Assembly (NCBI GenBank): GCA_012932295.1
Contig: JAAONU010000014.1
Location: forward strand, 41,276,770-41,340,769
Source of the DNA: Cyclina sinensis
Lineage: Eukaryota; Mollusca; Bivalvia; Venerida; Veneridae
Direction of reading: 5' to 3'
DNA length: 64,000 bases
Program-made: the position numbers and the translations under genes
Part shown: positions 59,264 to 64,000 of the stretch, one piece after another
Layout of the letters: every line of letters begins with the position of its first letter
How positions within the stretch are numbered: position 1 is the first letter of the stretch
Notes under the pieces: generated by a model
What the model saw: the letters and a program-made list of their open reading frames with translations, nothing else
Told to the model about the DNA's origin: nothing
The model's database searches: none

Positions 59264-60772
59264 CTGACGGAAAAATATAACTGTGCACACTAAAATACTT
59301 AATATCTTTTATTAGGTATAAAATTATTTTAGCAGATTTCTTTTGTGTAATTCACAAGGTAATCTTGTTTCAATAATACTGCTTTTCGCGAGTTGCACGT
59401 GCAAAATTTATAGCCCGTAACGGTCGCGCTTTTTACGTGTTTCTTTATGTTAACATCCTCGTACATGCTGTTTCGAGTTATTTTAACCGTCAAATTATAG
59501 TGAGCTACCCAGCAGTTCAGAAAAACACCTTCATTTGGATTTTAAGTCTTTGAAGACAATGCCACGCATCTTAGAAAATGATCGCCTACGTGCCGTCGGT
59601 ATGCTCCAAGCAGGCATTGCTCAAAATGCGGTTGCGCAGCGTTTTGGTGTTCACCGAAACACCATATCAGCACTTTGGCGACGATTTCAGCAACGTGGCA
59701 ACGTCCGTGATCTACCACGTCCAGGGCGTCCACGTGTGACGTCAATCCGTCAAGACAATTATATCCGGCTTACACACCTACGGAATCGATTTCAACCGGC
59801 CAAATTAACAGCACGAACAATTCCTGGCTTGAGACCTATCAGTGGACGAACTGTTAGAAACCGATTAAGAGAGCACAGCATTACTCCACGACGTCCTGCG
59901 ATACGTCCTACTCTTCTCTTACGTCATCGACAACGTCGACGTCAGTGGTGCAGACAGTATCTAAGGCTTCCAAGAGCATATTGGAATAATGTTCTGTTTA
60001 CTGACGAGTCGCGGTTTCACTTAGAAAGTTCGGACGGACGAGTTCGTGTATACAGGCGTCGCGGAGAACGTTACTTGGATCCCTGTGTTTTTCAACGTCA
60101 ACGTTTTGGTGGTGGTGGGTCGATAATGGTTTGGGGAGGTATCTCATCTCAAGGCAGGACCCAGCTTGTAATTGTCCGTGGCAATTTAACGGGTGTTCGT
60201 TACAGAGATGAGATTGTCATACCCCACGTGCTGCCATTTCTTCAACGTCAAGGGCGTAACATGACGTTTCAACAAGACAACGCTCGGCCACATGTAGCAC
60301 GTGTAGTTACCGGGTTTCTGGCTCAGCAAAACGTGAGTGTCTTACCCTGGCCCGCTGTTTCACCAGATCTTTCACCAATTGAGCACGTTTGGGATGAGAT
60401 GAAGAGACGCCTCCGTCAAAGACGTAACCAACCTCTCACGCTGGACCAACTAGCGCAGACATTGGTCAACATCTGGAACACTATTCCACAGGCAGTTATC
60501 GCCAACTTAGTTGCCTCTATGCCTCGTCGCTGCCGTGCTTGCTTGAACGCCAATGGAGGCCACACACGATACTGACCTTGTGAAATCAGATTTCATACCT
60601 GTCAACTTCTGCGCCTTGTTACTGTAAAAATTGTTTTACATGATGAAGTGTTTGTATTGATTGTTAGAAATAAAACGTTGATTGGCTAATTTGCAAAGTT
60701 TTATGTTACTATTCCTAATATTAAAAAAAAATTCTATACCTTGAAGTATGCACAGTTATATTTTTCCGTTAG
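59264..60772 (+). mobile_element. Tc1-like DNA transposon, copy 2 (1,509 bp), apparently intact
   Basis: It is flanked by TA (59262-59263 and 60773-60774). The terminal inverted repeats are the same as copy 1 ('ctgacggaaaaatataactg' and its near-inverse at the right end). The length is identical to copy 1 at 11732-13240 and about 14 single-base differences were counted by eye. Both ends and the transposase frame are complete, so this copy has everything visible that an autonomous element needs. Confidence 0.97.
59559..60575 (+). CDS. Tc1-like DD34E transposase, 338 aa, intact
   Basis: This cut-and-paste transposase moves the surrounding element to TA sites. The start is the ATG at 59559 (MPRILENDRL); the frame is open further upstream but has no earlier ATG. 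Residues about 15-45 form a helix-turn-helix ('GIAQNAVAQRFGVHRNTISA') followed by an Arg-rich linker with 'GRPRVTS' and a second HTH-like segment up to about 110. The catalytic triad is D149 (FTDESRF), D240 (FQQDNARPH) and E275 (SPIEHVWDE). The spacing of 34 residues between D240 and E275 is the Tc1-family signature. A GGGG loop (QRFGGGGSIMVWGG) precedes strand beta as usual. The length matches full-size Tc1 transposases (about 340 aa). Confidence 0.97.
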   Translation: MPRILENDRLRAVGMLQAGIAQNAVAQRFGVHRNTISALWRRFQQRGNVRDLPRPGRPRVTSIRQDNYIRLTHLRNRFQPAKLTARTIPGLRPISGRTVRNRLREHSITPRRPAIRPTLLLRHRQRRRQWCRQYLRLPRAYWNNVLFTDESRFHLESSDGRVRVYRRRGERYLDPCVFQRQRFGGGGSIMVWGGISSQGRTQLVIVRGNLTGVRYRDEIVIPHVLPFLQRQGRNMTFQQDNARPHVARVVTGFLAQQNVSVLPWPAVSPDLSPIEHVWDEMKRRLRQRRNQPLTLDQLAQTLVNIWNTIPQAVIANLVASMPRRCRACLNANGGHTRY

Positions 60773-60774
60773 TA

Positions 60775-62734
60775 TATATTAGTAAGACATAATTGTCTTT
60801 TAAATATATTATTAGAAAATGTAATATTTTCTTTTTTCAATAAAATATTTTTTCTTTATTAAAAATCATTAGGAGAAAATATGTAAATTAAAATGCAGTA
60901 TCATTTGTTTTATTGTTTTTTTTTTCGCAATAGGAACTAAACTATCACTCATTGAAAACGAAGCTATATGTAGTGCAAATTGCAAAAAAAGTATCCTCAT
61001 TTAGAGACTTTGCCATTACTCCCGAAAGCAAACATAGGAAATGGTTGAAATAGCTTTGTCACCATGAAGAATGAAAGTACTAGATAACATATCAAATGAA
61101 AGGAAGATTACAGTCTCAGGATCACAATGATTTTACTAATGCAGAAAAATAAATGTACTGGTGGATATTGGTCGAATCATGTTCTATTCATTTTAAAACA
61201 ATGTTGACATATGGCCTTTTTAATAAAGTCATATCTTCATGAAAAAGACTTCCTAATCAATTTTTGCTATATCATTGAAAACATTATCGAGCTATATTTC
61301 TTACATATTCATTGATTTAAGAAGCAAAGTTAGGAATGATTTTGGTACAAAGAAAAATCATTACCACTGGTAAGACATCTGTTCTTAAATTTTTGGAAAC
61401 ATAAGATCTACTTGTAATTGTGATCTAGCACAATCTGCTAAAGCAACTCGTTCACAGATGGTCATTGACAAAGAATTTGATTTTAACAATCTGTATGCAG
61501 TACGTCTACCAATCAAAGAAAATCCACAGACGCCTTGCCACCCAATGGAAAATTTTGTGCTTGTAAAATAATGGGTAGTTTCTCCATCATATGCTATACC
61601 ATTACGAATAGTATAAAACCTATATTTAGAATTTCTATTTCCGTATGCCGTCACATGACTGATCACATTCACTCTTCGTGCATGCGCTAACATGCGCTTA
61701 TATCCGTTTCTGAATATTGGACCAAAAACCACAGGCTTTCGTTTCATGGATAAATACCCCCAAGTACTATATAACCAACACAAGATACGAAAAGCCACAA
61801 TAATGAATCTGAGGGTCACACGTTACTTCAAACATTTAAATTGTCCCTCCAAACGTCGCTATCAAAGTGGTGCCATAATATTGAAAATGAAAGTATATCA
61901 GCTGATTCAAAGACTTCAGTTTATTTATTCAATAAAACTGAAACTTGATTGAGATGTTTAGATTGAGTTTGTTCAACAATTCAACATGTTCTTTCTGTTT
62001 ATTGAGCAAGAGACCGGAATTGGTGTCACGAAAAGTTTTATTAACAAGCAATGGAATTCATTTAAAGAAATTAGAGGTACGGTGGAAAGAAGTTTTCACT
62101 TTGGAAAAAGTTCAACTATCAGAGACAGCAAGAGTTACACTGCATCTGTCAGCTTAAATTAGAGAAAATCTGTTTGTAGTAAATGACCCTCAGATTCATT
62201 CTTGTGAACGATAATACATGAAACCAATGCCTGTGGTGAGACGCAGTATTGCGGAATGTCTCACGTGGTACAGCAAACACCTGCTTCAGGGATTCTGGAT
62301 TCTACACACCGTTCAACCGGGTTTGCGAAAACCCGTTGCTCCGAGAACGACAGCAGGCTGTGTACATGTCAATTTGTTGGTGCAGGTGAGTTTTCGTCAG
62401 ATTTTTATATGTTCCCGAAAGATATCGGCATGAACAGTTGTTCTAGCTGATTCCTTTTTTAAAAAAGGGCCCTTCCGGCGAAACCATGGTATAAACAGTT
62501 AATTATTCAGCGTGCAATTGCACAAAAAGAGTAGAAATTTTCGATCGCAAAACTGAAATACTTGAAGTATTCTAATAAAATGGTAGATTATTTCTCCTTT
62601 TTATCCCAAACTACAGCTTCCAATTCGCATTTTCTGCAAAGTTATCTACTAATGAAATGGGCATCTACTGAGGATTTTGGTAATGACAACCGCCGCAAAT
62701 AGAGGAATACTGATAATGACGCATGCAGTTATAT
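60775..62734. other. Interval without a recognised gene
   Basis: AT-rich sequence apart from the orphan frame at 61385-61819 described separately. No repeat family was recognised. Confidence 0.4.
61385..61819 (-). CDS. Orphan reading frame, 144 aa, unknown
   Basis: It is the longest unexplained open frame in the last 10 kb. It has a hydrophobic start (MTLRFIIVAFRILCWLYSTW) that could be a signal anchor, followed by a basic middle (GPIFRNGYKRMLAHARRVNV) and no motif I recognise. There are no clear splice sites or repeat similarity. It overlaps an 86-aa frame on the other strand. It could be an exon, a transposon fragment or chance. Confidence 0.2.
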   Translation of the reverse strand: MTLRFIIVAFRILCWLYSTWGYLSMKRKPVVFGPIFRNGYKRMLAHARRVNVISHVTAYGNRNSKYRFYTIRNGIAYDGETTHYFTSTKFSIGWQGVCGFSLIGRRTAYRLLKSNSLSMTICERVALADCARSQLQVDLMFPKI

Positions 62735-62947
62735 AGTTTAGACTCATTTATTTTACATCGATTGCGATACAAGTTCTTTCAACTTAGATTCATCACGCTC
62801 GATGACTGCTTCCTGGGTTCCATACCAGTATTCGCGCAGCGTGGAGGAATGTGAAGATCTTGAGAGAATCTCGCCTCTGACGAGATTCGAACCCGCGACC
62901 TCCGGATCCGGAGCCCTGCGCTCTACCCCTTGACCACGGTGCCTCCT
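62735..62947 (-). mobile_element. tRNA-derived SINE, 213 bp, with perfect 13-bp TSD
   Basis: It is flanked by 'catgcagttatat' at 62722-62734 and 62948-62960. Read on the minus strand it starts 'aggaggcaccgtggtcaagg' (A-box-like). It then shows an anticodon-like arm whose loop aligns to CTCCGGA (CCG, Arg-like) and a textbook B-box 'gggttcgaatctcg'. The 3' part is an unrelated body ending in 'aaataaatgagtctaaact'. The acceptor stem does not pair, so it is a SINE and not a tRNA gene. Confidence 0.88.
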
Positions 62948-62960
62948 CATGCAGTTATAT

Positions 62961-64000
62961 CATTTGATAATGACAACAGCCGTCAAGTGACAAAAATAAT
63001 TCACGATCTTCAGAGACTCAGTGAATTCTCTGCTTTGAAAAAAAAGAAAAGAAGTGGCCTTTGACTTACACATGTTTTCTATTATTTGCCACCTCTTCGG
63101 CAGAGGTTATGTTTTTAGTATATTAACCTTACACTAAATGTATATTTGTCTGATCTTCAGGCACAAGTCTAAAGTTATAACATAATTCAGGGGCATTGAT
63201 AAAATTTGTAGAGGGTGTCGGATTCTTACTGTAGAGCCTGTATCAGAGAGGTCCGTTACTGATAAAAGCATCTTCTTTTCGTCAAAGCAGCCCTATACTT
63301 TTCGACGAAAAAAAATAAGTTTTCTTAGAACGACTCCTTTCGATTTCCGATAAAAGGAAATGAAGCTTGTATTTTTACGAAAATAGTTTTGTAGTCTTTA
63401 AAATGAATGAATTGGAAATTTTAGTTTAGATGTCATCATTCACTGACAGTTCTTGTTTTACACGAAAATAGTTTAGTAGTCCTTTATTTATGTTCTTCCA
63501 AATTACTGAAGGCCTCACTCGCTCCTTTCTTATGTTATATACCAAAATTTCAGTATGATGTAGCGTAACTTTAGATGATAATATTAAGTCTGCAGTCACG
63601 AACTCAGATGTTCGAAGTGCTGCTTTGACCTTTGAGCTGAGGAAGATACTGTCAAGTTTGAAGTAACGAGTAGTAACGGGCAAAATGTTATGTTAGAACA
63701 AAAATTATTAGTATTTTACTTTTAACTACGCTAGATATTTCAATAATGGTAAAGGGAAATCACTCACTCTACACTGAGTATCACCGAGTTGCCAACAGTT
63801 AAGTTCTCTTTAAAGTCCATTAAAATATCAATAGATTCTTATTTCTATTTCATTTGATTTCTTTTTTTATTTAGGTAGAAAATATCTCTGTATGTTTGAT
63901 GGTTTAACTTACTGAAAGTTCCTAATGCTTAATTCGTTTTATGGTTCATTCGTTTTATGGTTCATTCGTTTTATGGGTTTCCTCCATGTCATTTAAAAAT
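62961..64000. other. End of window, no gene recognised
   Basis: A minus-strand 85-aa frame at 63426-63683 is unrecognised. A 17-bp repeat ('attcgttttatggttc' plus one base, three units) occurs at about 63932-63977. Confidence 0.4.

Noticed and set aside
62870..62947. A tRNA-Arg gene on the minus strand
   Set aside because: The B-box and anticodon-like arm are good but the acceptor stem does not pair and the D-stem is poor. It sits in a 213-bp unit with target duplications, so it is a SINE head.

Overview
The window is animal nuclear DNA, most likely from a bivalve mollusc. This is an inference. The DNA is AT-rich, the genes have many small exons with GT-AG introns, and the repeats are of kinds common in bivalve genomes: a ~145-bp tandem repeat ending in a conserved tail, long non-coding repeats full of 'ggtcaaaggtcaaggtcac'-like text, tRNA-derived SINEs and Tc1/mariner elements. 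Gene content fits too: an animal universal stress protein and a mitochondria-eating-protein (Mieap) family gene. No bacterial, CRISPR or functional viral features were seen.

Layout. 1-9.9 kb is repeat and transposon territory. It holds a 145-bp tandem array (1-1400), a foldback hairpin (2538-2691), a decayed mariner-type transposase relic (3240-4116) split by a 155-bp MITE with a 5-bp target duplication, and a 5'-truncated APE-type LINE on the minus strand (4709-8202) with a 14-15 bp target duplication. A four-exon universal stress protein gene follows on the minus strand (9962-13362). Its first intron carries a complete 1,509-bp Tc1-like transposon whose transposase has one nonsense codon. 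About 0.8 kb away and divergently oriented lies a nine-exon F-box/WD-repeat gene (14158-22832, plus strand, 451 aa). All of its exon phases close exactly.

22.8-27.2 kb is non-coding and dominated by a ~1.55-kb dispersed element and a SINE. Two minus-strand genes follow. The first is a five-exon gene (27232-30653, 345 aa) whose C-terminal half matches the Mieap/SPATA18 C-terminal domain. The second is a long coiled-coil gene (32843-52733, at least 13 exons, about 640 aa) with no recognised domain, most of whose internal exons are phase-2/phase-2 and a multiple of three long. Its introns hold an hAT-like non-autonomous element with a perfect 8-bp target duplication (46899-47640), SINE copies, a 42-bp minisatellite readable on both strands, a 44-bp minisatellite and other repeats.

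52.7-64 kb has no convincing host gene. It contains a 52-bp satellite with a four-unit (209-bp) higher-order period (54482-55150), a second 1,509-bp Tc1-like element with an intact 338-aa DD34E transposase (59264-60772), a short orphan reading frame, and a tRNA-derived SINE with a perfect 13-bp target duplication (62735-62947).

Functionally the host genes point to three separate jobs: nucleotide-binding stress response (USP), substrate recruitment to an SCF ubiquitin ligase (F-box/WD), and mitochondrial quality control (Mieap family) beside an uncharacterised coiled-coil protein. I see no operon-like coupling. The only regulatory arrangement visible is the divergent USP / F-box promoter interval.
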